In this document: piece after piece, positions 9,495 through 18,051 of the stretch
How the letters are laid out: each line of letters opens with the position of its first letter
Position numbering within the stretch: position 1 is the first letter of the stretch
Origin: Nitrospirillum viridazoti CBAmc
GTDB taxonomy: Bacteria; Pseudomonadota; Alphaproteobacteria; Azospirillales; Azospirillaceae
DNA length: 64,000 nt
Reading direction: 5' to 3'
NCBI RefSeq assembly: GCF_000730165.1
Contig: NZ_CP022110.1
Span: forward strand, 2,549,501-2,613,500
Made by a program: the position numbers and the translations under genes
Notes under the pieces: generated by a model
Database searches by the model: none
What the model saw: the letters and a program-made list of their open reading frames with translations, nothing else
Told to the model about the DNA's origin: nothing

Positions 9495-10472
9495 TCAGGT
9501 CCCCGCCTTGCGGTTCATGCGCACCAGCATCAGCTTGGCCAGCGACAGCACGATGAAGGTGATCACGAAGAGCACCAGGCCCAGCGCGATCAGGGAGGAG
9601 GTGTAGGTGTCGCCTACCGCCTCGGTGAACTCGTTGGCGATGGCGGCCGAGATGGTGGTGCCCGGCGCCAGCAGCGAGGAGGCGATGCGGTGCGAATTGC
9701 CGATGACGAAGGTCACGGCCATGGTTTCACCCAGCGCGCGGCCCAGGCCCAGCATCACGCCACCCACCAGGCCCACGCGGGTGTAGGGAATGGTGATGTC
9801 GCGCACCACCTCCCACGTCGTGGCGCCCAGGCCGTAGGCGCTTTCGCGCAGCATGGCGGGCATGGTCTCGAACACGTCGCGGGTAATGGAGGTGATGAAG
9901 GGCAGGATCATGATGGCCAGGATCAGGCCGGCCGTCAGCACGCCGATGCCGTAGGGCGGGCCCTTGAACCAGGCGCCGATGCCCGGGATGGTGCCCAGCG
10001 TGTTGATCAGGAAGGGCTGCACGGTCCGCTGCAGGAAGGGCGCGAACACGAACAGGCCCCAGATGCCGTAGATGATGCTGGGGATGCCGGCCAGCAACTC
10101 GACCGCGATGCCGATGGGCCGCTTGGCCCAGGCGGGGCACAGCTCGGTCAGGAAGATGGCGATGCCGAAACTGACGGGCACGCCCACCAGCATGGCGATG
10201 GCGGAGGTGACCAGCGTGCCGTAGATGGGCGCCAGAGCGCCGAACTTCTCCGTCACCGGGTTCCAGATCTCGGTCGTGACGAAGCCGAAGCCGAAGGCCT
10301 TCAGGGCCGGCAGCGCGCCATGAATGAGCGAGATGATGACACCGCCCAGGAGCGTCAGCACCAGGAGGGCGAAAAATAGGGTGGCGCCGCGAAACAGAAG
10401 GTCGTTGCGGCGCTGCGTGCGCGCCCGCGGACTTTCCGCGCTGATGTCCGATGCCTTTACCGCCATGTCCAC
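9495..10472 (-). CDS. pstC: Phosphate ABC transporter permease PstC
   Basis: A ~325-residue permease partner of PstA. Landmarks are GFGFVTTEIWNPVTEKFGA after the first helix, the LCPAWAKRPIG segment and the EAA loop LRESAYGLGATTWEVVRDI. Three in-frame starts lie close together (TTG 10475, GTG 10472, ATG 10466). A strong Shine-Dalgarno GGAGGGG lies at 10480-10486, 7 nt from the GTG, which is why GTG is preferred. The 175 bp gap from pstS contains two hairpins, consistent with pstS being made in excess of the membrane components. Confidence 0.94.
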   Translation of the reverse strand: MDMAVKASDISAESPRARTQRRNDLLFRGATLFFALLVLTLLGGVIISLIHGALPALKAFGFGFVTTEIWNPVTEKFGALAPIYGTLVTSAIAMLVGVPVSFGIAIFLTELCPAWAKRPIGIAVELLAGIPSIIYGIWGLFVFAPFLQRTVQPFLINTLGTIPGIGAWFKGPPYGIGVLTAGLILAIMILPFITSITRDVFETMPAMLRESAYGLGATTWEVVRDITIPYTRVGLVGGVMLGLGRALGETMAVTFVIGNSHRIASSLLAPGTTISAAIANEFTEAVGDTYTSSLIALGLVLFVITFIVLSLAKLMLVRMNRKAGT

Positions 10473-10561
10473 CAAAGCACCCCTCCGGCCGTAGGCCCTG
10501 CGATAACTCGAAACGCGATGACCTAAAAAACCCGGATGTCTGTCAAGGAAGCCGACAAAGA

Positions 10562-10624
10562 GGGAGAGGAGCCGTAGGCGACCCCTCTCCCGACCTTCGT
10601 CCCCCGGGGCGGAAGCCCCGCGGG
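10562..10624 (-). terminator. Two hairpins between pstS and pstC
   Basis: The first stem pairs GGGAGAGG with CCTCTCCC (10562-10591). The second pairs GGGGC with GCCCC around a 4-nt GGAA loop, flanked by extra GC pairs (10603-10624). Neither has a T-run on the minus strand, so they are more likely mRNA-stabilising or attenuating structures that set the pstS to pstCAB ratio than full terminators. Confidence 0.45.
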
Positions 10625-10647
10625 CGCTTCCTTTTACCCGAGGACTC

Positions 10648-11700
10648 TTACTTCGACCAGACGGGCTTGCCGTCGGCGGCCTTCACCGTGCTCCAGGACT
10701 TCTCGACCTGGGCGACCACGGCGGCCGGCATCGGGACGTAGTCCAGCTGCTCGGCGGCTGCCTGGCCGTTGTTGTAGGCCCAGTCGAAGAACTTCAGGGC
10801 CTCGGCGACGGCGGCGCCGTCCTGCGGCTGGCTGTAGACCAGGATGAAGCTGGCGCCGGTGATCGGCCAGCTGTCGGCACCCGGCTGGTCGACCAGCACC
10901 AGGTAGAAGCCCGGGGCGTTGGCCCAGTCGGCACCGGCGGCGGCGGCCTGGAAGGCCTTGATCTCCGGGCTGACGACCTTGCCGTCGTGGTTCTTCAGCT
11001 TGGTGTAGGTCAGGGTGTTCTGCTTGGCGTAGGCGTACTCGACGTAGCCGATGGCGCCGTCGGTCAGCTTCACCATGTTGGCGACGCCTTCATTACCCTT
11101 GGCGCCCAGGCCGGCAGCCCACTGCACGGAGGTGTTGGCACCGACGCGCTCGGCGAATTCCTTGTCTTCCTTGGACAGGTAGGTGGTCCACAGGAAGTTC
11201 GTGCCCGACCCGTCGGAACGGTACACCGGGACGATGGAGGTCTTGGGCAGGTTCAGGCCGGGGTTCTGCGCCTTGATGGCCGGGTCGTCCCACGAGGCGA
11301 TCTGGCCCAGGTAGATCTTGGCGATGGTCGGGCCGTCCAGCTGGATCTGGCCGGGGGCGATGCCCTTCACGTTCACGACCGGGACGACGCCGCCCATGAT
11401 CATCGGGAACTGCTGCAGGCCCGCTTCCTTCAGCTCTTCGGCCTTCAGGGGCATGTCGGAGGCGCCGAACGTGACCGTCTTCGCCTTGATCTGCTTGATG
11501 CCGCCGCCGGAACCGATGGACTGGTAGTTCAGGCCCACGCCGGTCTTGGCCTTATAGGCCTCGGCCCACTTGGCGTAGATGGGGTACGGGAAGGTGGCGC
11601 CGGCGCCGCTGATGTCGGCAGCCTGGGCGGCGCCCACCATCACCACCGCGGCCGCGGCGGCAACCATGCCCTTCAGCAGGTTCTTCGGTTGAAAGTTCAC
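10648..11700 (-). CDS. pstS: Phosphate-binding periplasmic protein PstS
   Basis: A 350-residue substrate-binding protein. It has a signal peptide (LLKGMVAAAAAVVMVGAAQA, cleavage before ADISGAGATF). The binding-site segments of the PstS family are ADISGAGATFPYPIYAKW, YQSIGSGGGIKQ, TFGASDMPL and VPVYRSDGSGTNFLWTTYLS. It is the first gene of pstSCAB. Upstream, on the same strand, lies a candidate Pho box, so induction by phosphate starvation through PhoB is expected. Confidence 0.97.
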   Translation of the reverse strand: MNFQPKNLLKGMVAAAAAVVMVGAAQAADISGAGATFPYPIYAKWAEAYKAKTGVGLNYQSIGSGGGIKQIKAKTVTFGASDMPLKAEELKEAGLQQFPMIMGGVVPVVNVKGIAPGQIQLDGPTIAKIYLGQIASWDDPAIKAQNPGLNLPKTSIVPVYRSDGSGTNFLWTTYLSKEDKEFAERVGANTSVQWAAGLGAKGNEGVANMVKLTDGAIGYVEYAYAKQNTLTYTKLKNHDGKVVSPEIKAFQAAAAGADWANAPGFYLVLVDQPGADSWPITGASFILVYSQPQDGAAVAEALKFFDWAYNNGQAAAEQLDYVPMPAAVVAQVEKSWSTVKAADGKPVWSK

Positions 11701-11837
11701 GGGATTCCCCCACGGGTTGGAACGTCTTAGTCGACCATCTCGGGGCCCCGGCCGATCCGCCCAGGGGTAGACCCCCGCGACCGCTTCCTGATCCCGTCTC
11801 GACGGGCGGACCCTAGATTCCGGGTCCTGAACCTTTG

Positions 11838-11855
11838 GTGACGACTCTGTTACAG
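11838..11855 (-). promoter_or_regulatory. Candidate Pho box upstream of pstS
   Basis: On the minus strand the site reads CTGTAAC-AGAG-TCGTCAC, two 7-mers at the 11-nt period of PhoB boxes (consensus CTGTCAT-N4-CTGTCAY). The first half matches at five of seven positions and the second half similarly. It lies ~140 bp upstream of the pstS start. Confidence 0.55.
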
Positions 11856-12262
11856 TTTTATGAAACCGTGGGCGTTTTGTCGCAGGTCTACCCCTCGTTC
11901 ACGCCCCGTACCGGCCGGCAGCGCTGGCGTGCCGCGGCAACACCAGCCAGAACCCGGCGGTTCCCCTGAGTCAACGCCGATTCTCAATTTCTTTTCAAGT
12001 GTCGGCGGATGCGCAACCCCGCCGCCGTTTTTTCTGCGCCGCAGCGGCATCCCCATGGTCGCCGTAAGCAGGCCCCGGGGTGCGCCCTATTCACAACACT
12101 ATAGATGCAGTCGATCCGCCCACCCTCTTTTTTCAGCCCGCCGGACCCGTCCGAACTCTACTGCTGTAGTCCCGGATTTGTTGCCCCGCCTTACTTTAAG
12201 CCCCCTAAAACGCCCGACTCGAAACTGTTGCAGCGGCGCCACAGCTAGCCCCTTTCATAAAT

Positions 12263-12291
12263 CTGTCAACCTTTAGCAGTCTCGCTGTCAT
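12263..12291 (+). promoter_or_regulatory. Candidate Pho box upstream of the porin
   Basis: CTGTCAA (12263-12269) and CTGTCAT (12285-12291) are exactly 22 nt apart, two PhoB half-site periods. The intervening 7-mer TAGCAGT is degenerate. A TATATT hexamer follows at 12294-12299. The spacing to that -10 is shorter than in E. coli Pho promoters, so the architecture is uncertain. Confidence 0.45.
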
Positions 12292-12412
12292 GCTATATTG
12301 CTACCGAGCGCTTCGTTAGGGCCGCAGCCCGAACGCTCCAAACGCGTGACGTCGGCCCCGAAACCCGGGATTGGGCGGCATGCCGTAGACCGGATGATGG
12401 GAGAATCTAGGA

Positions 12413-14026
12413 ATGAACCTGAAGACCGTGTTGCTCGCTGGCACGGTGCTGGGCGTGGCTTTCGCCGCCGCCGGCGCCTCCGCTGCAGAGACCAAGAAGT
12501 CGAACGCCGCCTCCGCCACTGCCGCCGCCGCCGCCACCCCGCTGGCCACCCAGGCGCAGATCGACGCGCTGAACAAGCAGATCCAGGCGCTGCAGGCGCA
12601 GTTGCAGGCGATCTCGGCCCAGACCGACGCCGCCAACAAGGCCGCTGCTGAGTCCAAGGCCGCCGCCGAGAAGGCCGCCACCTCGGCCACCGCCGCCACG
12701 GCGAACCTGCCCAGCATCACCTTCCCCAACGGCGTGCCGACCTTCACGTCCGCGGACAAGGCGTTCAGCTTCCAGCCCGTCGGCCGTATCCACCTGGATT
12801 ACGGCTACAACTTCCAGGATGCCAAGAACCCCGACAACCGGGCCAACAAGGACATCACCGACGGCTTCAACTTCCGTCGCGCCTACCTCGGCTTCGCCGG
12901 CAAGGCCTTCAACGACTTCACCTACAACGTGACGGCCGACTTCCCCGGCCGCTTCAACCAGTCCGGCCGCCTGCAGACCGCGCAGCTGACCTATACCGGC
13001 TACAAGGGCTGGCTGATCGATGTCGGCGCCATGCAGCCGGCCTTCACCTTCGAAGACAGCATCAGCTCCAACGACATCGGCCTGCTAGAACGTCCCGGCA
13101 TCAACAACGTCGTCACCGGCCTGATCGCCAGCGAAGGCCGCCTGTCGGCCGGCGTGCGCACCTTCGGCGACAACTACTTCGCCGACGTCTACCTGACCGG
13201 TAACAGCGTCAATACCAGCCCGTTCGGCAGCACCACGGTCCTGACCAGCACGACAGGTTCGACCGCCTCCGTCACCTCCAGCGCCGCCACTGGCGTGGCC
13301 GACGACCAGAAGGCCGCGTTCGCCCGCGCCGCCTTCCGGCCCATCAACGATGAGCACACCATCGTCCACATCGCCGGCGACGTCGGCTACATGTACGCCC
13401 CGCCGCAGACCAACGGTGTGAACGCCGCCGGTTCGCACGTGTTGGCCCTGTCCGAGCGTCCGGAAAACCGCTACGGCGGCCTGGGCTCCATCCTGAACAC
13501 CGGCAACATCAACGCCGACAGCGTCGCCATCTACGGCGGCGAACTGGCCGCCCGCTACGACAGCTTCTGGGCGCAGGGCGAAGGCTACCAGATCGACGTG
13601 AAGCGCCGTAAGGATCTGTCCGCGGCCACCAACGACCCGAGCTTCTTCGGCTACTACGCCGAAGCCGGCTGGGTCCTGACCGGCCAGAAGCGCAACTACG
13701 TCGCCAACCAGGGCGCCTTCAGTTCCCCGACGGTGGACAAGCCCCTGAACCCCGGTGCCGGTCAGTGGGGCACCTGGGAAGCCGTGGCGCGCTACAGCTT
13801 CCTGAACCTGAACTCCGATACCTGGGCCACCAACACCGCCAACCGCGTCCGCGGCGGCCAGCAGGAAGTGTGGACCCTGGGCCTGAACTGGTACATGACC
13901 GCCAACGTCCGCTTCATGCTGGACTACCAGTTCATCGACCTGAAGAAGTACTCGTCCGCCACCAACAACACCCAGGTGGGCGACAACTGGCAGTCCCTGG
14001 GCGGGCGCGTTCAGTTCACGTTCTAA
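12413..14026 (+). CDS. OprO/OprP-type phosphate-selective porin
   Basis: A 537-residue outer-membrane porin. It has a signal peptide (residues 1-25, ending GASA-AET), then an Ala/Gln-rich coiled coil (~45-95, heptads in IDALNKQIQALQAQLQAI), as in trimeric OprP-family porins. A beta-barrel follows that begins FSFQPVGRIHLDYGYNF, with the family segment FNFRRAYLGFAGKAFNDFTYNVTADF. The last residue is Phe (RVQFTF), the Bam recognition signal. A Ser/Thr-rich stretch (~residues 270-300) is probably a long surface loop. Divergent from pstS with Pho-like sites between, it is likely the outer-membrane entry for phosphate or polyphosphate under PhoB control. Confidence 0.88.
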   Translation: MNLKTVLLAGTVLGVAFAAAGASAAETKKSNAASATAAAAATPLATQAQIDALNKQIQALQAQLQAISAQTDAANKAAAESKAAAEKAATSATAATANLPSITFPNGVPTFTSADKAFSFQPVGRIHLDYGYNFQDAKNPDNRANKDITDGFNFRRAYLGFAGKAFNDFTYNVTADFPGRFNQSGRLQTAQLTYTGYKGWLIDVGAMQPAFTFEDSISSNDIGLLERPGINNVVTGLIASEGRLSAGVRTFGDNYFADVYLTGNSVNTSPFGSTTVLTSTTGSTASVTSSAATGVADDQKAAFARAAFRPINDEHTIVHIAGDVGYMYAPPQTNGVNAAGSHVLALSERPENRYGGLGSILNTGNINADSVAIYGGELAARYDSFWAQGEGYQIDVKRRKDLSAATNDPSFFGYYAEAGWVLTGQKRNYVANQGAFSSPTVDKPLNPGAGQWGTWEAVARYSFLNLNSDTWATNTANRVRGGQQEVWTLGLNWYMTANVRFMLDYQFIDLKKYSSATNNTQVGDNWQSLGGRVQFTF

Positions 14027-14063
14027 GGGTATCCTCCCTTCGGGGAAGACATCCGTTCCAGGG

Positions 14064-14098
14064 AAACCCCGCCGGTTCGCCGGCGGGGTTTTTCTTTA
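14064..14098 (+). terminator. Rho-independent terminator of the porin gene
   Basis: A perfect 12-bp stem (AAACCCCGCCGG/CCGGCGGGGTTT) with a UUCG tetraloop is followed by T-rich TTCTTT. It starts 38 bp after the porin stop codon. Confidence 0.92.
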
Positions 14099-14274
14099 CC
14101 TGCGACACTTGCACATGGGGGGCCGGGCGGACGGAACACATCTTCCCCTATGGCGATCGCGGAAAATTGTCATAGTTCGGTTATAGAAACACCTGTCAGT
14201 GTTTAGGTTGCGCCCCGGCGGATGCTGGGCCAAAACGGCCTGAGGCGTGATGCCGGATCGAGAGGACGAGTGCA

Positions 14275-15186
14275 ATGGATGAGGGGCGTGGCGGCATGAA
14301 CCCGCAGGACGAGAACGCGGCGCAGCCGGCACGGGACGCGCAGCAGGACGCCGCCATCGCCGCCGAGCTGGCGGCCGAGGCGGAGGAACTGGCCGACATC
14401 GACCTCGGCGACGAAGGCGACGATGACGGCCTCGATGGCCCGGAGGAAGAGCCCGGACTGGACGGCGCCCCGCCATCGGATGGCATGGCGCCCGCCAGCG
14501 GCAAGCGCGTGGCCTGCGGCGTCACGGGCAAGCTGCGCCCCAAGCGCGATCTGATCAGCCTGGACACCCTGCGCCCCAGCCTGGCCGTGCGCATCCGCCG
14601 CGACCATCCCGGCCTGCCGCCCGACGCCCTGGTCAGCCGCGGCGTCGTCGCCCGCTATCGCTCCCTGTATGTCGAGGAACTGCTGCAGCAGGAAAAGGGC
14701 GAACTGACGGAACTGGATCGCCAGGTCGCCGAAAGCATCGCCACCCACGAGACCCTGGCCGAGAACATCGAGGAAGGCTACGCCGAGGAGCGTACCCTGG
14801 GTGAGCGCATGTCGGACCATCTGGCCAGCTTCGGCGGCAGTTGGACCTTCATCCTCACCTTCGGCGGCTTCTTGATCATCTGGATGATCATCAGCAGCTT
14901 CCAAGGGGATAAGTCTTTCGATCCCTACCCTTTCATCCTGCTTAACCTCATCCTCTCCTGCCTGGCCGCCATCCAGGCGCCCATCATCATGATGAGCCAG
15001 AAGCGGCAGGAGGCCAAGGATCGCCTGCGGTCCGAGAACGACTACCGCGTCAACCTCAAGGCGGAGCTGGAAATCCGGCACCTGCACGAAAAAATTGATT
15101 ATCTTATCCAGCGGCAATGGAAGCGGCTCACCGAGATTCAGCAGCTGCAACTTGAGATTATGCAGGAAAAGCGCTACCGCCGCTGA
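14275..15186 (+). CDS. DUF1003 membrane protein with acidic N-terminus
   Basis: A 303-residue inner-membrane protein of the DUF1003 family, whose biochemical role is unknown. Residues 1-75 are strongly acidic and Ala-rich. The conserved part begins around residue 75 (CGVTGKLRPKRDLISLDTLRP). It continues through ERMSDHLASFGGSWTFILTF to two closely spaced transmembrane helices (~183-205 and ~215-235), with FDPYPFILLNLILSCLAAIQAPIIMMSQ typical of the family. A charged helical C-terminus (~240-303) follows. A Shine-Dalgarno GAGAGGACGAG precedes the ATG. The gene stands alone between the porin terminator and the response regulator. Confidence 0.85.
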   Translation: MDEGRGGMNPQDENAAQPARDAQQDAAIAAELAAEAEELADIDLGDEGDDDGLDGPEEEPGLDGAPPSDGMAPASGKRVACGVTGKLRPKRDLISLDTLRPSLAVRIRRDHPGLPPDALVSRGVVARYRSLYVEELLQQEKGELTELDRQVAESIATHETLAENIEEGYAEERTLGERMSDHLASFGGSWTFILTFGGFLIIWMIISSFQGDKSFDPYPFILLNLILSCLAAIQAPIIMMSQKRQEAKDRLRSENDYRVNLKAELEIRHLHEKIDYLIQRQWKRLTEIQQLQLEIMQEKRYRR

Positions 15187-15354
15187 CCCACCTATCCCTT
15201 TTGAGCAGGGTTCCGGCTATTCCTGGCTAGCTAAGGCGGGTTGGATACGCGAAAGGGCTAAAGCGACCGGACACAAGTGAGGGTTGTCTAATGGTCCGAA
15301 AGAGCCAATATTAAACACTCCGATCTAGTTGCATCTGCGTCGGAGGTTTGGATC

Positions 15355-16053
15355 ATGGCCACCCATGATGTTCTGGTGATAGACCCGAGTACCCTGTTCC
15401 GTCAGGGCTTAAGACAACTGCTGCCGCAGGATTTTCGCGTGGTTTCCGAAGCACGCGACGTCGAGGCGGCTCGGGCGGAGCTGTCCGCCCCCACACCAAA
15501 TGATATATCCGGTGCCAAGCTGTCCGGCCGTGGCATCGCCCTGGTCCTGTTCGACGTGACGGACGCGGGGGAGTTCCGGGCAGCTGCCAGCCAGCTGCAC
15601 AGTCTGTTCCCCGAGGCTCGCCTGGTCTACCTGACCAACGGGTTCGACGCCCCCCGCCTGCGCATGGCGCTGGAGGCCGGGATCGACGGCTACCTGACCA
15701 AGGACCGCTCCTCCAACGCGCTGATCCAGTCGCTGCACTTGGTGATGCTGGGCGAGAAGGTGTTCCCGTCAGACCTGGCCCTGCTGCTGACCCAGCAGAA
15801 CCATACCGGCAGCGTCGGCGCCGGCAGCCCGCACAAGGGCCTGTCGATGCGGGAAACGCAGATCCTGCGGGCCCTGGTCAAGGGTGAGAGCAACAAGGTG
15901 ATCGCCAACGGCCTGCACATCACCGAGGCGACGGTGAAGGTCCACCTGAAGAGTCTGTTGCGCAAGATCAACTGCAACAACCGCACCCAGGCCGCCATCT
16001 GGGCGTTGAACAATGGTCTGACGGAAGCGACCCCCACGGCGGGCGCGGCCTGA
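15355..16053 (+). CDS. LuxR/FixJ-type response regulator
   Basis: A 232-residue two-domain transcription factor. The N-terminal receiver (residues ~1-135) keeps the acidic Asp10, the probable phospho-acceptor Asp in ALVLFDVTD and the conserved Lys in YLTKD. A 15-residue insertion (TPNDISGAKLSGRGI) precedes the phospho-acceptor strand. The LuxR-type helix-turn-helix lies at ~158-215 (LSMRETQILRALVKGESNKVIA, ITEATVKVHLKSLLRKI). A Shine-Dalgarno GGAGG sits 8 nt before the ATG. No sensor kinase is adjacent, so it is an orphan regulator with unknown input and targets. A bidirectional terminator follows. Confidence 0.88.
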   Translation: MATHDVLVIDPSTLFRQGLRQLLPQDFRVVSEARDVEAARAELSAPTPNDISGAKLSGRGIALVLFDVTDAGEFRAAASQLHSLFPEARLVYLTNGFDAPRLRMALEAGIDGYLTKDRSSNALIQSLHLVMLGEKVFPSDLALLLTQQNHTGSVGAGSPHKGLSMRETQILRALVKGESNKVIANGLHITEATVKVHLKSLLRKINCNNRTQAAIWALNNGLTEATPTAGAA

Positions 16054-16183
16054 AAGGAAGTACCGGACCACGGGTGACACGCCCGCTGGAATCCGATCAG
16101 ACCTTGGAAACTATCCGGGGGCGCATCGCCGGCCCCCCTGAAGCCCGCGCGATTTCAAGCGGGACCAGTCGGCGGGACCAAGA

Positions 16184-16226
16184 AAAAGGCCGCTGTCCCA
16201 GGCAGGGGACGGCGGCCTTTTCTTTT
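16184..16226. terminator. Bidirectional terminator between the response regulator and POT gene
   Basis: A 16-bp stem with a single G-T mismatch (AAAAGGCCGCTGTCCC/GGGACGGCGGCCTTTT) encloses a 6-nt loop. It has A-rich sequence on the left and TTTTCTTTT on the right, so it can stop transcription from both converging genes. Confidence 0.9.
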
Positions 16227-16245
16227 CGAACGCTGCGGCCCCGGC

Positions 16246-17556
16246 TTACGCCACCGCCAGCACCCGCTGGCGCCGCAACGCGACGCTGTAGAATACGGCC
16301 CCCGCCAGCACCAGCAGCGCCACCTGGCCGCCAAAATAGGCGAAGGGCGACAGGCGGTCATAGAGCTGGACGTACAGCCCACCCACCATGTCGCCGGCAA
16401 AGACCGTAAGATAGAACACGGCCGTGATGGACGACTTCAGCCGGGCCGGCGCCTCCATATAGGCCCACTGCAGGCCGATCATGCTGATGCACAGCTCACC
16501 GAAGCCCAGCACGATGTTGGACACCAGCATGAACCAGATGCTGACCGGGTGGTCCCTGGTGGCCAGCAACCCGGCCAGCGCCATGATGGCGATGGACAGG
16601 CCGGTGATGCCGAAGCCCACGAACACCTTGGTGCGCGCCGGGGTCAGCGAGCCCCGGCGGCGGTCCACCCACCCCCAGAAGGCGTTGAAGATGGGGGTCA
16701 GCAGGATGATCATCAGCGGGTTGACCGCCTGCAGCTGGTCCGGTGTCAGGTCGAAGCCGAAGGGCCACAGGTTCAGGTCGATGTAGTCGCGGGCGAAGAA
16801 CACCCAGGTCGTGGCCGTCTGGTCATAGGCCATCCAGAACACCAGGATCATGGGGAAGCCCAGCAGCATGCGCACCAGGCGCGTGCGTTCCTCCGGCGTC
16901 ATGCCGCCGGCGGGCTGGCCGGCCTTGGCGCGGGCCGCAGCGCGGTCGGCGGCGTTTTCCTGCGGGTAGAAGCGCTTGCCGGCGGCGAACACCACCAGGG
17001 CCACCGTCATCAGGGCCGCCGGCAGCATCAGCGCCACCTGGTAGCCCGCCTTGTCGCGCACCCAGGGCAGCGCGTAGGAGGTGACGAAGCCGCCAATGTT
17101 GATGGCCACGTAGAAGTAGCTGAAGGCCTTGTCCATCAGGGCTTCCTTGCCCTGCTCCTGGTACATGCGGGCCATCATGGGGCTGACGTTGGGTTTGATG
17201 GCGCCGGCACCCATGGCCAGCATCGCCAGGCTGGCGTACAGCATCCACGGGCTGCTGGCGAAGCCCAGCACCACCTGCCCGAAGATGTAGGGGAAGGAGA
17301 AGAAGATGATGGTGGGATAGCGACCCAGCCAGCGATCGGCGATGACGCCGCCGACAAGGGGCAAGGCGTAGCAGGACGCCATGAAAATCTGGATGACGGT
17401 GGCCGCGTCGCTGTCCGAGAAGCCCAGCTGCGAGGTGATGTAGAGCGCCAGCAATGTCCGCATGCCGTAGTAGCAGGCGCGCTCGGCCAACTCACCCCAG
17501 AAGACGAACCAGAAACCCACCGGATGCCGAACGCGTGCCGTGACCTGTGCCTGCAT
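16246..17556 (-). CDS. POT family proton-dependent oligopeptide transporter
   Basis: A 436-residue major-facilitator protein of the POT/PTR family, importing di- and tripeptides with protons. The helix-1 signature ELAERACYYGMRTLL contains the ExxER motif that couples protons to peptide binding. GAGAIKPNVSPMMARMYQ and FSYFYVAINIGGF are PTR family motifs. About twelve transmembrane helices are visible, but the protein is shorter than the usual 480-500 residues because loops are trimmed. The start at MQAQVTARV was chosen over upstream in-frame codons because AAGGAT lies just before it and the helix-1 spacing then fits. It differs clearly from the second POT protein at 32191-33927. Confidence 0.88.
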   Translation of the reverse strand: MQAQVTARVRHPVGFWFVFWGELAERACYYGMRTLLALYITSQLGFSDSDAATVIQIFMASCYALPLVGGVIADRWLGRYPTIIFFSFPYIFGQVVLGFASSPWMLYASLAMLAMGAGAIKPNVSPMMARMYQEQGKEALMDKAFSYFYVAINIGGFVTSYALPWVRDKAGYQVALMLPAALMTVALVVFAAGKRFYPQENAADRAAARAKAGQPAGGMTPEERTRLVRMLLGFPMILVFWMAYDQTATTWVFFARDYIDLNLWPFGFDLTPDQLQAVNPLMIILLTPIFNAFWGWVDRRRGSLTPARTKVFVGFGITGLSIAIMALAGLLATRDHPVSIWFMLVSNIVLGFGELCISMIGLQWAYMEAPARLKSSITAVFYLTVFAGDMVGGLYVQLYDRLSPFAYFGGQVALLVLAGAVFYSVALRRQRVLAVA

Positions 17557-18051
17557 GCCCAAATCCTTGGAAAAATTGGTGCCTATCCCGCGGCCCCCTG
17601 CGGAACGGGTGCGCCCGGACATCCTGCAACCGGGACGCGGCGGCCTTGCCCATTCACGCCCGCGCTGCCCTTTCGCCGTCGGCCCCCAAAGCCGTCGCGG
17701 CGGATATGCCCACCTGTTGTCCATCATGGTCGCCGCACCCCACCCGGGGCCGGCGCCGTTGTTAGCCTGCTTCGTTAGGGGAATCGCGCCCGCGACACAA
17801 GCCGGGAATCACAAAACGACAGCGCATCAAAAAATTTAAGCGGGAGCCGCCCGAGCCGGCGTCCCTCCGGCAAGCCCGCGCCGCCCTTGCCGTCCAACAA
17901 TGGCGGGCGACACCGCCGCGGTTCCAGGACAGCGCGGACTGAGGCAAAGTGTAGCGCCAGCATAAACGGGGGATCCCATATTCCCCTTTCGCTGGCTGTG
18001 TGCCTTTTGATTGTCTTGTGCGGTGCGAGAGCGCCCTGTTAATTGGCGGGG
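17557..18051. other. Divergent promoter region, no gene seen
   Basis: About 495 bp lie between the POT gene (minus) and the polytopic membrane protein (plus). An A/T-rich patch near 17820-17840 (CATCAAAAAATTTAAG) stands out. Small open frames here have no credible ribosome binding site or protein-like composition. No operator palindrome was recognised. Confidence 0.5.

Larger units (their letters stand above)
11701..12412. other. Divergent pstS/porin control region, no gene
   Basis: About 710 bp separate pstS (minus) from the phosphate-type porin (plus). It is visibly more AT-rich in its central and right parts than the flanking genes. It holds Pho-box-like repeats for both sides and a TATATT -10-like hexamer at 12294. 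Open frames of 60-140 codons cross it but lack ribosome binding sites and a protein-like composition. Confidence 0.6.

Noticed and set aside
17775-17963. Small minus-strand genes in the POT/membrane-protein spacer
   Set aside because: About 60 codons, no ribosome binding site, Arg/Cys-rich composition typical of chance frames in GC-rich DNA.
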